From Eudorina sp. 2006-703-Eu-15 (lineage: Eukaryota; Chlorophyta; Chlorophyceae; Chlamydomonadales; Volvocaceae): DNA of 64,000 nt. Position 1 is the first letter of the stretch; each line of letters begins with the position of its first letter. Below, one piece after another: positions 55,342 through 64,000 of this stretch. The notes beneath the pieces are model-generated. The model did not search any database. It was not told the origin of the DNA and saw only the letters and a program-made list of their open reading frames with translations. The DNA is taken from NCBI GenBank assembly GCA_003117195.1, contig BDSI01000153.1, positions 205,111 through 269,110 of the forward strand. The letters are read 5' to 3'. The translations under genes were made by a program, and so were the position numbers.

Positions 55342-55750
55342 TCAGTGGATGGTACCCTCAAGATGCACAAGAACCCCCCGTCCATGCGGTACCTCGCGTG
55401 CTCCCATGCCTGCCCGTCTACCCGCCTCAGCGACCTCGTCACTGCAATCCTACGCGCCGTCACACCACAATTCGAAGCTTGTTGGCGTACCCAGCTGCCT
55501 GGCACCGAACCCTGGTTGTGCTTCTCCTCCAAGGCCGTCATGCACCTCATTGCAGCCTACAACGCCCACGGGTACTCGCACGCCCGCCCAACTACTCCCG
55601 CGCAAGCCTACGACTTCGAGCGGCTCTACACCAACGAATCTTCCTCATGCCCTCCTGCGCGACGCCCTTCGGAACCTTGTCGCTGCCGCCCTCGCCGCCA
55701 CCCCCTTCATTCGGGTTGCTACCACGGACCCGCCAGTGCCACGTATGAGT
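55342..55750 (+). mobile_element. Penelope-like reverse transcriptase fragment
   Basis: Translation gives GTLKMHKNPPSMRYLACS (the K-x-HK...R finger motif of Penelope-like RTs), then LSDLVTAILRAVTPQF and YDFERLYTN (the Asp-containing palm A motif). After a frameshift near 55640 it continues as LPHALLRDALRNLVAAALA. Only the fingers and start of the palm are present, with no catalytic F/YxDD downstream, so this is a dead fragment. Other RT classes with a similar motif are less likely but not excluded. Confidence 0.55.
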
Positions 55751-56672
55751 CCCTCGTCGGCGGGGGCACCGACCATCGGCAGGGGGGCGGGGAATGGGTT
55801 TCCGTCCCGATGTGTGTGTCGGCGGCGGTGCGTGTGCGCGGCGGGCCTCTCGTCAGTGTCACATAATGTCCTGCTTCCATGCCTCATGTCGTAGACAGAG
55901 CTATCCATACCCCAGCACCGGGAGGTATGGCTAGAGGCTACATCCACCTGCTCATGTCGCATGGGATCGTTCCGTCCTCGCCTGATGGCGTACATGCCGC
56001 TCCCCGTGAACGTGCAAGGTCGTGCACACACCGCAATGTGCAAGAAACCGTGCAAACTGAGTTCCTTGCGTGCCGCTGCCGGCTCGCTCTACTCGAATGC
56101 GTCTTAGCCTGTACATGATTTGGACGTGTGCTCCTAATTGCCGCCGGCTGGTCACCAGTGTTGCTATCTTCCAAAACGGGGAAATAGAATTCCGCAGGTT
56201 TCCGGCCTGTCGCCAGTAGCCAAAAAACCTTTGGCAGGGCAGATTTGGGGGCCTTCCTAGGTGCCAGGAAATAAAAACGTCCGAGGCAGGTCGGGATATA
56301 TTTCTGCGTGTCTCGACAGCAGGGCCATTGCTACCACAGCTACGACAGGGATTCTCAGTCTTGGAGGCCTGAAGCGCGCTTTCCTGGCGTCGCGGATGCA
56401 TATGGGAGGGTAACCAGGAGTTGGGGACATGGCATTAGAGTGTGTTTTGGCGGTAGACAGGTGTACGATGCAGGAAATGCCCCTGCGCCTGCAGTTTTCC
56501 AGGCCTTTTTGGTAGTCTGGAAAATAGTTGGCAGGGCAGATTTTCGGCTCTCCACAGCGTCAAATAAATGAAATTTCGCAGGTTTCTTGGGGGTCCGGGA
56601 AATAGAAAATTTCCGGGTTTTTTGCCCGTAAATATTCTTTTTATTTAAGATAGCAACACTGCTGGTCACCCG
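55751..56672. other. No gene recognised; weak repeats
   Basis: Two segments (about 56180-56280 and 56490-56640) share TTGGCAGGGCAGATTT, CGCAGGTTTC and GGAAATAGAA-like phrases, suggesting a diverged duplicate of an AT-rich repeat. Confidence 0.35.
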
Positions 56673-56702
56673 GCTGCGCTGCGCTGCGCTGCGCTGCGCT
56701 GC
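56673..56702. repeat. (GCTGC)n microsatellite
   Basis: Six tandem copies of the pentamer GCTGC just upstream of the hydroxyproline-rich ORF. Confidence 0.9.
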
Positions 56703-56761
56703 CTGACGCCCGCCCGCCCGCCCCTGCTCAACTGCTGACTTGCTGTACTGCTGAACCGCGG

Positions 56762-58030
56762 GTGCATGGTTACAGTCTCTCCGCGACCTCCGAGGTCGCC
56801 GCCGCCCTCCCCTCCGCTGAGACGGCCGCCACCACCAGTGACGAGCGCTTTCCCAGCAGGAACCCGATTCCCACCTCCGCCCCGATCCATTTGTTGCGGT
56901 CCCCGCCGCCACCACCTTCACTGCCAAGGCGGCCGGCGTTGCCAGGTCCGCCGCCGCCGCTGATTAAGCCGCCACCGCCGCCGCTGATTGAGCCGCCGCC
57001 GCCGTTGCCGCCACCTCCTACGGTTGCGTCGCCGCCGCCGCCTTCACCTCGGCCGCGACCGCCCAGCCCCAGGCCGCCCCTGCCGCCTCCAAGCCCGCTG
57101 CCGCCCTCGCCCTCGCCTTCGCCTTCGCCGCCTCCCCCTTCGCCTTCGCCGCCAAGGCCATCAGTCGAGTTGTATCCGCCAGACTACACCTTCATGACGG
57201 CGCCGCGAGACGACCTTTCAAACACACCGCCGCGTGACAACGGGGCCTGGGATACACCGCCTCCAGACGATTATTCAGTTTCTATTGGCGGTGAGATGCC
57301 TCCATCTTGGTCGTATGGCTTTTCGACGCCACCAGATGGGACGGCTCCCGGAGGTGTTGTGCTGGACGGGGGAGCCAACGGTGATGTCCCTCATGATGTC
57401 GTCGGCGCACTGGGCAGCCCACCCCCTGATGGCGGCGCACTGGGCAGCCCAACCCCTGACGGCGGCGCGTGGGGCAGCACTCCCCCCGACGGCGGCGCGT
57501 GGGGGAGCACATCCCCTGACGGCGGCGCGTGGGGGAGCACACCCCCTGACGGCGGCGCGTGGGGGAGCACACCCCCTGACGGCGGCGCGTGGGGGAGCAC
57601 ACCCCCTGACGGCGGCGCGTGGGGGAGCACACCCCCGGACGGCGGCGCGTGGGGCAGCACTCCCCCCGACGGCGGCGCGTGGGGCAGCACTCCCCCTGAC
57701 GGCGGCGCGTGGGGGAGCACAACCCCTGACGGCGGCGCGTGGGGGAGTGAAGTATCCTGGGTATGCACCATGAGATGTCCATCATGGACATCTGCCGATC
57801 GGTCCATTCTTTATGGCGTGATACAACAGGGAGCACACCCCCCGACGGCGGCGCGTGGGGAAGCACATCCCCTGACGGCGGCGCGTGGGGGAGCACACCC
57901 CCTGACGGCGGCGCGTGAGGGAGCACACCCGGCAGCTGAGGTTGACGCCGTTGTCAAGCCGCACCGGCTCGGCAGCGCAGCTACGCCGCAGGGTTGCATG
58001 AGGGTTGGATGCGTAGGGGCAATCATTTGA
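56762..58030 (+). CDS. Ser/Pro-rich, hydroxyproline-rich cell-wall-type protein, partial
   Basis: An open frame with no ATG at its left end, so an upstream exon (probably with a signal peptide) is missing. Residues about 47-135 are a polyproline rod (PPPPPLIEPPPPLPPPP, then SPLPPSPSPSPSP), the signature of volvocine hydroxyproline-rich glycoproteins such as pherophorins. No Cys-rich pherophorin domain is visible. Residues about 210-330 are tandem copies of GAWGST(P/S/T)PDG. An 81-bp insertion plus duplicated target (57748-57833) shifts the frame in the last repeats, giving a different TAARGEAHP-type tail to the TGA at 58030. The original C-terminus is therefore lost or altered. It likely acts in the extracellular matrix, judged by composition only. 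Confidence 0.6.
   Translation: MHGYSLSATSEVAAALPSAETAATTSDERFPSRNPIPTSAPIHLLRSPPPPPSLPRRPALPGPPPPLIKPPPPPLIEPPPPLPPPPTVASPPPPSPRPRPPSPRPPLPPPSPLPPSPSPSPSPPPPSPSPPRPSVELYPPDYTFMTAPRDDLSNTPPRDNGAWDTPPPDDYSVSIGGEMPPSWSYGFSTPPDGTAPGGVVLDGGANGDVPHDVVGALGSPPPDGGALGSPTPDGGAWGSTPPDGGAWGSTSPDGGAWGSTPPDGGAWGSTPPDGGAWGSTPPDGGAWGSTPPDGGAWGSTPPDGGAWGSTPPDGGAWGSTTPDGGAWGSEVSWVCTMRCPSWTSADRSILYGVIQQGAHPPTAARGEAHPLTAARGGAHPLTAAREGAHPAAEVDAVVKPHRLGSAATPQGCMRVGCVGAII
57400..57747. repeat. 30-bp coding minisatellite, about 11.5 units (resumes 57829-57930)
   Basis: Unit GACGGCGGCGCGTGGGGGAG plus CACACCCCCT encodes GAWGSTPPDG. Eleven full units occur before an insertion, and about three further units follow it. 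Differences between units are few (CTGGGC at the left end, TCC/ACC variants). Confidence 0.9.
57748..57828. mobile_element. 81-bp MITE-like insertion with 5-bp target duplication
   Basis: GGGAG at 57743-57747 and again at 57829-57833 flanks 81 bp. Removing the insert and one GGGAG restores a perfect minisatellite unit. The insert starts TGAAGTATCC and ends GATACAACA (reverse complement TGTTGTATC), giving imperfect terminal inverted repeats of TGnnGTATC form. It contains a near-perfect 21-nt palindrome with AGATGTCCAT arms. Confidence 0.7.
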
Positions 58031-59374
58031 CTGCCAAGGATCATTTGCGTCCTTGCAACGAATATGACCTGCGGATAGCTAGCTGGAACGAAACTTCGGA
58101 TTTATTGGGGCTAGCTGGTCAGGGTAAAGTTGTTATTGGTTGACTCGGGCTCGATGTGTTAAGCGATGGATCCGCCTCTAGAGTAAAGTTGGTGGAGAGG
58201 CCCTCGCTCCGCCCTCCGCTCCCGCGGACAGCGTTCGAGGCACACAGGTGTAAGGCACGTGTACGACGGTGCGGCGTCATCTCAAGTAAGCTTCATCCCT
58301 CGCATGTATATTATTTATACGGGGAACGCAGTTTTTGGCAGCGCACGAAAAAAATCTGATTCTTTCATTGGCGGTTGTTTGTTGGCGGTTGCGGCCGTTG
58401 TGCATCCATCGTTCAGTGCAGTGCGGTACCAAGCGCGCGCCAGCCAGCACATACACATGGCCGGGTGCATGCATCGCCACCTGGCCGGGGTATATGTTCA
58501 GGAACCTCTAGGGTACAAAATAGTATAATGCATGGCGGTTCTAGGACAGCTCCGACTAACCCCCAACTAACTCGTGTACGGCACCCCCACCCCCCTCAGC
58601 CGTACAGAAGGTAGCGTGGCAGTCGGCAGCTGCGCGAGTGTGAGCAGGTAGTTGTACGGTTGCCCAGCTCGGAAGCTACCTGACGGTAGTGACGCACACG
58701 GGCAGTTGACACTAGTCGGCAGGCGCGCGAGTGGGAATGAGCAGTTGAGCGCGCACGCGTGTGGGAAGCTGCGGCAGGGCGCGGTGGAGCACGGCGGAGG
58801 CGGGCGGTTAGCGCGGCGCGTGATTTTGGGAGTGCGCAATCGCGCGCGTGCCGTTGGGGAAGCTGCGTGTGTGATCTGCGTGTAAACTCAGAGAGACGCA
58901 TGGGGCTGACCCTATTCCATGAGCTGCCTCTGGGCGCACACGGTTTCACACGGTTGGCAGTTGGTCTCCAGCGCGGGTGAATGGGACTCGCTGGAGCGCA
59001 CGACAGGCGCTAGGGGGCACGCACGGGCGGGGCGCAGGGGCGGCTTGCAGGAAACTCGGCGGTAACTCGCGCGAAACTTGGGTGTAACTCGCGCGAAACT
59101 CGCCCAAAACAGGAGTGAAACCGAGAAGTGGCCATTCTTGGGGGCCCCCTCCAACCTTGCTAGCGTATAATTCGCTGTGAAACATTATGGGGGTAAGCCG
59201 CTCCGTGCTCGTTCAATTCATCGCCTTGCGCAGCACGCAATAAGTGTCGGCGCTCAGGTCCTCCGGCAGCTGCTTCGCAGGCAGCCAGAGCTAGAAAGCA
59301 GCTTTGAGGGTGGTCTGACATTCCTGACACAGGCTGCTTCAGAGCCGCTCAGCCTCTGGAGGAATCTGCACAGG
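58031..59374. other. No gene recognised; GC-rich degenerate repeats
   Basis: At 58615-58790 phrases such as CGGCAG(C/G)(T/C)GCGCGAGTG and GAGCAGTTG recur about 100-115 bp apart. At 59045-59105 AACTCG(G/C)GCG(G/A)AACT(T/C)G-like units repeat. No exon is supported. Confidence 0.35.
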
Positions 59375-59428
59375 CCTCTGAAGGGCTCTGAAGGGCTCTG
59401 GAGGGCTCTGAAGGGCTCTGAAGGGCTT
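59375..59428. repeat. 10-bp tandem repeat (AAGGGCTCTG)n
   Basis: Five consecutive units, one carrying GAGGGCTCTG instead. Confidence 0.85.
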
Positions 59429-59580
59429 GGGAGGTTGGTAACACGCATGCTTGGCAGGTCAGTACCCAGTTGGCCCACTATCCAGTTGCAACGGCCGTGG
59501 CAACCCACGTCATGCTGAAAGCCAGTTGAGGTGGGTATTACGGAGGTAATAGATTTCAGACGTTGAATCACGGACATGCA

Positions 59581-59793
59581 CTAAAATTGGATCTTTGGCA
59601 GGCCGGCAGCACCGCACCGCAGCCCAACAGTCGTACACCGAACATGGAGCACAACCCAGCCCAAGCCCAGCCGTCCACAGACGACAGACCACCAGCACTT
59701 CTTGGCATTCACCACTAGCCCACGTACCCTGCAGCACTTGAGCACCTCTAACAGCCGCGAGAGGAAGGCACGGATGCTGCGTGCCTGTGGCAA
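59581..59793 (-). mobile_element. Possible reverse transcriptase fragment
   Basis: The minus-strand translation FLSRLLEVLKCCRVRGLVVN followed by AKKC resembles the helix-turn after the catalytic box of retroelement RTs (L..L...L...GL.LN..KC). No catalytic box is visible next to it. This is a weak, single-motif call. Confidence 0.3.
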
Positions 59794-60186
59794 GCTGGGT
59801 CAGTCGCTGGGCTACTCAGGTTGTATGGCTGAGCTGAGGTTGGCTTGCCCCTTCCCCCGAAAGGGGAGGGGCAGTAGCCTTTGCAGTCGCATCGAGTCCC
59901 CAAGGGGGGCGCGACCAACGATTACTGTAACCCTGCAACGGTTGGATTTGTCGCTGTGTGCAACCCGAGCTTCAATGCAAGGACAACTCCAGCAAAACTG
60001 TATGTGTAGGTGACGTAGCTTCCCTCGAGGTTCCCGCGATGAGCGCTCGCGAGGACTGAAGAGGTCTGAAGTGGGAGAAGCAAATTCGGCCAGCAAGCAA
60101 TGTGAGCTCGTCAGATGACGGCATCGTATACCTTTTCGTCAGCAGCACTATCCTCGCAAGGCGAGGATACACTAGGAAGCGAAGGT

Positions 60187-60212
60187 GGCCTGCCCAAAGC
60201 TTTGGGCAGGCC
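60187..60212. repeat. Perfect 26-nt palindrome
   Basis: The half-site is GGCCTGCCCAAAG. It is followed and preceded by further imperfect complementarity (AGGAAGCGAAGG and CCTTCTCTAGG). A separate stem-loop (TATCCTCGC / GCGAGGATA) lies just upstream near 60150-60171. Confidence 0.6.
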
Positions 60213-61926
60213 TCCTTCTCTAGGCTAGCAAATCCAAAAGTGAACTTGAACCTTGCTGAGGTTGCGTCTTTGTTGGAAGACACCGCAGGCGTCGGGCCTT
60301 TTCCATTCCGTATCGCTGTATCGCTGTATTGGTGTATCGCTGCATCGTGTGGCGAAGAGTAGTCATTGCTGAACGCGAGCAATGTCGGGGCTTCCGGGTT
60401 TGGACACGCTCATATACGGCATCACAGTCAATCCGCGCTATGCAACCCGTGCCCCGCATGCAGCTCCTCGTGTCCTGGCGCCTGAGGAGGGAGGGGCAAG
60501 CCATGGTACTGTGTAGCGATAGGTGTTTGGCTGAGGTTGTATGGCTGAGCGCGGCTCAGTCTGCGTCCGGCACGCTTGCCTGCGCACCGAAAGAGAACAT
60601 GGGCTGCGCCAGCACACAAGTGAGCAACGGCAAGTTCCCAATCCAGCACCAGGAAGGCGTGCGAAGTGGCACAGTGCACCATGCTGTAAGACCGTGCTTC
60701 GGACTTAGCGATTTCGCGGGTCCGACCCGCGGGCCTTACCAATAACGTGAGTTAATCGATCCTAGAATTAAGTTGGATCGCAAATTATAAATAATAACCA
60801 AAGCATTATGTGGTATGTCGTAATGGCTTTGGAGTTCTCTACGAGAACACAGATATGCACGATCTGTCGTATCAAGGTACGACACACGGATTGTGAGGTC
60901 CGAAAGCTCACAGGGCAGGTGCAGGTGCCGCCACGTACATACTGTGCTTTGGGTCCGAGTCCCAACCTGAACCAATATCGTTTTGTGTTACTAGTAAGGA
61001 TCCACGCTTCCGCTAGCTAGGTATTTAAGATAGACGGACCGTCCTGCCTTACATGTATCGAGACCAAGTGGATCGTGTGTTCGATTCTGATTAGCGACAT
61101 TTGATTCCGCTCTAAACAAGTAGGAGGTCGGCTTCCTTGAAGCCGGAAAAAGGGCGGAGCCCCCTACAATCCGTACAGGCCGCTTGCTTTACAACGGAAA
61201 CTCTGTTACCGCGCAAGAGTGTGAGAGAGTGAAAGGGTGCCATTGAGGGTGTCGTTGATGTTGAAGGTGGATCGGCGTGCATAGATTGAGCAAGGTAAAG
61301 CAGGTAGGGTAGCCCCGAAACCTACGCGCCGCCTCATCGCATCTGCATTATAATCGTAACGCTAGTCGCCTCTGCACTACCACATCCGTCTGTCAAGCAG
61401 ATGATCACAAAGCAAGCTTGAAGCATCCTTGTTTTGCCGTGAAACTGTAGTTGTTTGACAGGCATGCAACCCTTCAATTGCACGCCCGCAGCAGACGTGA
61501 ACCTCTAAAGTTTGCTATCAATAGTTACATTGCAAATGTAAGGCAAAACAGGGTGCGAAAAAGCCGCGGTGAGACCGGGACTTTAGGCCATCGGAACTGG
61601 AGAACTCGTTGGCACTCGGTACGCTATCCCTTTGCATCTTGAAACTTTGATTCAATACATATTGTTGATTTGTATTCATCTGGCAAGACAGAAAGGCAAA
61701 TTCTTGATGTTGGTGGTATCAGTAACATACGTAAAGGGGTGAGACCCTGTCGTACCCTGATGTACGGGTCACTGAGACCCCTACGCGGACGAGCATCAGG
61801 CTCGGAAGGAGTCTCAGGCCTGATACCATAGAAACGGGCCCAAAAATTTTCACAGTTTTCAACCGCAATTTGCTTAATAAAAAGAGCTATTTTTTACCGA
61901 CTGTTTAAAATGCTTTGCGTTAAAAA
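60213..61926. other. No gene recognised
   Basis: Contains a short (TGTATCGC)-type repeat at about 60308-60345 and a hairpin (CGGCTTCCTTGAAGCCG) near 61129-61145. Open frames on both strands lack motifs. Confidence 0.35.
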
Positions 61927-62145
61927 ATGAGCAGTAAGACCGACTGCCGCTATCTCGGTGGCCTTGACGGAGACGGTTTGTGTCGCGTAGGTTGTCCAAT
62001 CCATAACCTTACACCTTATGAAGCTGACCTGCAAGCGTACTTAAGCTCTGCGGGTTTTGACAAGTCAATCCTTGGCGCGCTTCTGAAGGAGACCACCTTG
62101 AGCGCCAGGAAGGCTCAGACTATAATTTGTCACATTCATTCGTAG
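61927..62145 (+). CDS. Small ORF, unknown
   Basis: A 72-codon frame with ATG after an A-rich context and a TAG stop. It contains CRYLGGLDGDGLCRVGCPIH (three Cys and one His in a metal-site-like spacing) and a helical C-terminal half (ADLQAYLSSAGFDKSILGAL). No family is recognised. It may be a small protein, an exon, or chance. Confidence 0.3.
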   Translation: MSSKTDCRYLGGLDGDGLCRVGCPIHNLTPYEADLQAYLSSAGFDKSILGALLKETTLSARKAQTIICHIHS

Positions 62146-63330
62146 CTGCAAACGGTTTCCCAAGAGTAGAAGCTCGGGCAAACCTTCTGCATGTTCTCGT
62201 GCAAGCCGCGGTGCTCACAGAGCGGGTACGTCTGGGCATGTCCGTTTTATCGGTGTTCGTGCTCTGCTCTGCCTAGCGATGTTTGCTTTCTGTTGCGGTC
62301 AAATGGTCAATGGCGGGGAATACCATTGCCCGAACGCGCAGGGTGAACTTAACGGCGATGACAGCGTGTACAGTCGCCTCGCGATGGATATTTGGCATGT
62401 GCGCCGCATTCTTGCCAACTTTGCGCCAACGGCGCCAGCGTCCAACGGGTCGCTGAGTTCCACGCCCACATTATGAATGGCACGCGTGGCCTCACGGCGA
62501 AGACGAAGCAGCTACTCACCATCTCACTCCCGGTGCAGCGGCTCATATGCTTCAGGCGACGGCACGGCGTCGTGCAGCAGCATGGCATCAGTCCTGAAGC
62601 GGCGACTTTGCCCCCAGGCGCAATGGATTCAACTGCTGGCTCGGCAAGCATGGAACACCAGCTGCACCGGGCGCGCCTGCTCGGAGCTCTCGGCGCCGGA
62701 TCTAAATTGCTGCCGGACAGTTACCCTCTTCAGGGCTTCTGAGCTGCGCTGCAAGTGCAGCCGACTGCACCATCGCAGCGCTGGAGGAGTGCTTGCGTCC
62801 ACGCGAAAACCAGCTTCTTCAGAGAACAGCCGTGAACGCGGAGCTTATGTCGCCTGCATGGAGGGCAGTGCTGACGGGCGGCACCGAATCGTCTACGAGC
62901 AACTGTCTGGGACGGTCGGGCTTTGTGCTGCCCTTCGATTGGTGGCAGTGGCTCTAGGGAGGCTTGGTATTACAAACTGTGTACCTAGTGGAGCCGTTTC
63001 GAGGGCCTTGTGTGGGCCTACCCAACATTCCCGGGTCGGTTCACTGTCCACATGCCACTAAGCCAGCATGGCAGGGCGCCGTCCGTCACCGTTCATGCCA
63101 ACGGCTGCACCGCACCTGGCTTTCGGATGGTAATGGATGTGGACCTCTACCTCGCGGCCTTAGCCATGGCTCGAGTGTCGTGCTTTGGCATGAGAACGGG
63201 GTCCTGTACCAGTGGTCCGGCGTCTTGGGCGGGCGCCTGGTGTGCAGCACAACGGCGGGGCGGCACCATCCGGGGAGAACGTGGTGGACGTTGAGCTTCG
63301 ACGGGATAAACGGCGTCACTCAGTGATAAC
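62146..63330. other. Weak coding potential upstream of the 84-bp repeat array
   Basis: Plus-strand frames at 62279-62476 and 62964-63326 look more protein-like than average (for example SVVLWHENGVLYQWSGVLGG near 63170-63230). They may be exons of the gene whose Gly/Pro-rich repeat begins at 63331. Splice links could not be fixed and no family is recognised. Confidence 0.25.
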
Positions 63331-64000
63331 CGGAGGCGCTGGCCCTCAGCTTGGTGGGCAGCCGCCGCTGGCGCCTGGCGGCCCTGGCGCTACACCCGGC
63401 ATGCCGTCAGCGCCCGGAGGCGCTGGCCCGCAGCTTGGTGGGCAGCCGCCGCTGGCGCCTGGCGGCCCTGGCGCTACACCCGGCATGCCGTCAGCGCCCG
63501 GAGGCGCTGGCCCTCAGCTTGGTGGGCAGCCGCCGCTGGCGCCTGGCGGCCCTGGCGCTACACCGGCATGCCGTCAGCGCCCGGAGGCGCTGGCCCTCAG
63601 CTTGGTGGGCAGCCGCCGCTGGCGCCTGGCGCCCTGGCGCTACACCCGGCATGCCGTCAGCGCCCGGAGGCGCGGCCCTCAGCTTGGTGGGCAGCTTGGT
63701 GGGCAGCCACCGCTGGCGCCTGGCGGCCCTGGCGCTACACCCGGCATGCCGTCAGCGCCCGGAGGCGCTGGCCCTCAGCTTGGTGGGCAGCCGCCGCTGG
63801 CGCCTGGCGGCCCTGGCGCTACACCCGGCATGCCGTCAGCGCCCGGAGGCGCTGGCCCTCAGCTTGGTGGGCAGCCGCGCTGGCGCCTGGCGGCCTGGCG
63901 CTACACCCGGCATGCCGTCAGCGCCCGGAGGCGCTGGCCCTCAGCTTGGTGGGCAGCCGCCGCTGGCGCCTGGCGGCCCTGGCGCTACACCCGGCATGCC
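63331..64000. repeat. 84-bp minisatellite, about eight copies, running off the window
   Basis: The unit is 84 bp (28 codons) and in one plus frame encodes a Gly/Pro/Ala-rich collagen- or silk-like segment (GGAGPQLGGQPPLAPGG, then PGATPGMPSAP). Copies are nearly identical except for one 12-bp internal duplication (near 63690) and five or so single-base deletions in C/G runs that break the frame. Confidence 0.92.

Noticed and set aside
57748..57828. Intron in the hydroxyproline-rich gene
   Set aside because: The segment does not begin with GT or end with AG at the borders that restore the repeat, and direct GGGAG duplications flank it.
59375..59428. CRISPR-like repeat
   Set aside because: Units are contiguous 10-mers without spacers; it is a simple tandem repeat.
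61100..61160. Intrinsic terminator-like hairpin (CGGCTTCC...GAAGCCG)
   Set aside because: The DNA is eukaryotic nuclear and no adjacent gene ends here; a rho-independent terminator has no meaning in this context.

Overview
The window is nuclear DNA from a green alga, most likely a volvocine/chlorophycean (Chlamydomonas-like) species. The reasons are intron-dense genes with GT-AG (and some GC-AG) splice sites, GC-rich third positions, TGTAA-type poly(A) signals, a Ser-Pro-rich cell-wall protein, a multi-domain pyruvate kinase, and mixed gypsy, LINE-like, SINE-like and Penelope-like debris. No prokaryotic operon structure, CRISPR array or bacterial signal is present. Exon boundaries were placed by eye from splice consensus, reading phase and family motifs.

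Layout. 1-10 kb is repeat-rich: a first exon of a gene running off the left edge (minus), a tRNA-like SINE head, an intronless OTU-domain protease ORF (2899-4002, minus), and degenerate repeats and palindromes. 10.1-16.9 kb is a decayed Ty3/gypsy retrotransposon read on the minus strand. It has a 5' LTR and primer-binding site at 16.65-16.91 kb and an abnormal far end carrying an inverted LTR next to a truncated direct LTR. 17.3-19.4 kb holds two LINE 3' ends in inverted orientation. 19.9-29.5 kb (minus) is a ten-exon USP10/UBP24-like ubiquitin hydrolase with an N-terminal extension of about 1650 residues.

Across a 1.2 kb divergent intergenic region lies a plus-strand acid-lipase-type alpha/beta hydrolase (30.7-35.9 kb). 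38.0-51.4 kb (plus) is the most striking gene: one transcription unit with four tandem pyruvate kinase modules. Modules 1-3 keep the catalytic signatures. Module 4 has lost several and looks like a pseudoenzyme. Modules 1 and 3 share a 156-bp identical patch that crosses an exon-intron border. A convergent, intronless Sua5/YrdC threonylcarbamoyl-AMP synthase follows (53.1-54.8 kb, minus).

54.8-64 kb is again repeat-rich. It contains a Penelope-like reverse transcriptase fragment, a hydroxyproline-rich cell-wall-type ORF with a 30-bp minisatellite split by an 81-bp MITE-like insertion, palindromes, small ORFs, and an 84-bp Gly/Pro-coding minisatellite running off the right edge.

Functionally the intact genes are housekeeping: deubiquitination, lipid ester hydrolysis, glycolysis and tRNA t6A modification. 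I see no sign that they form a cluster or pathway.
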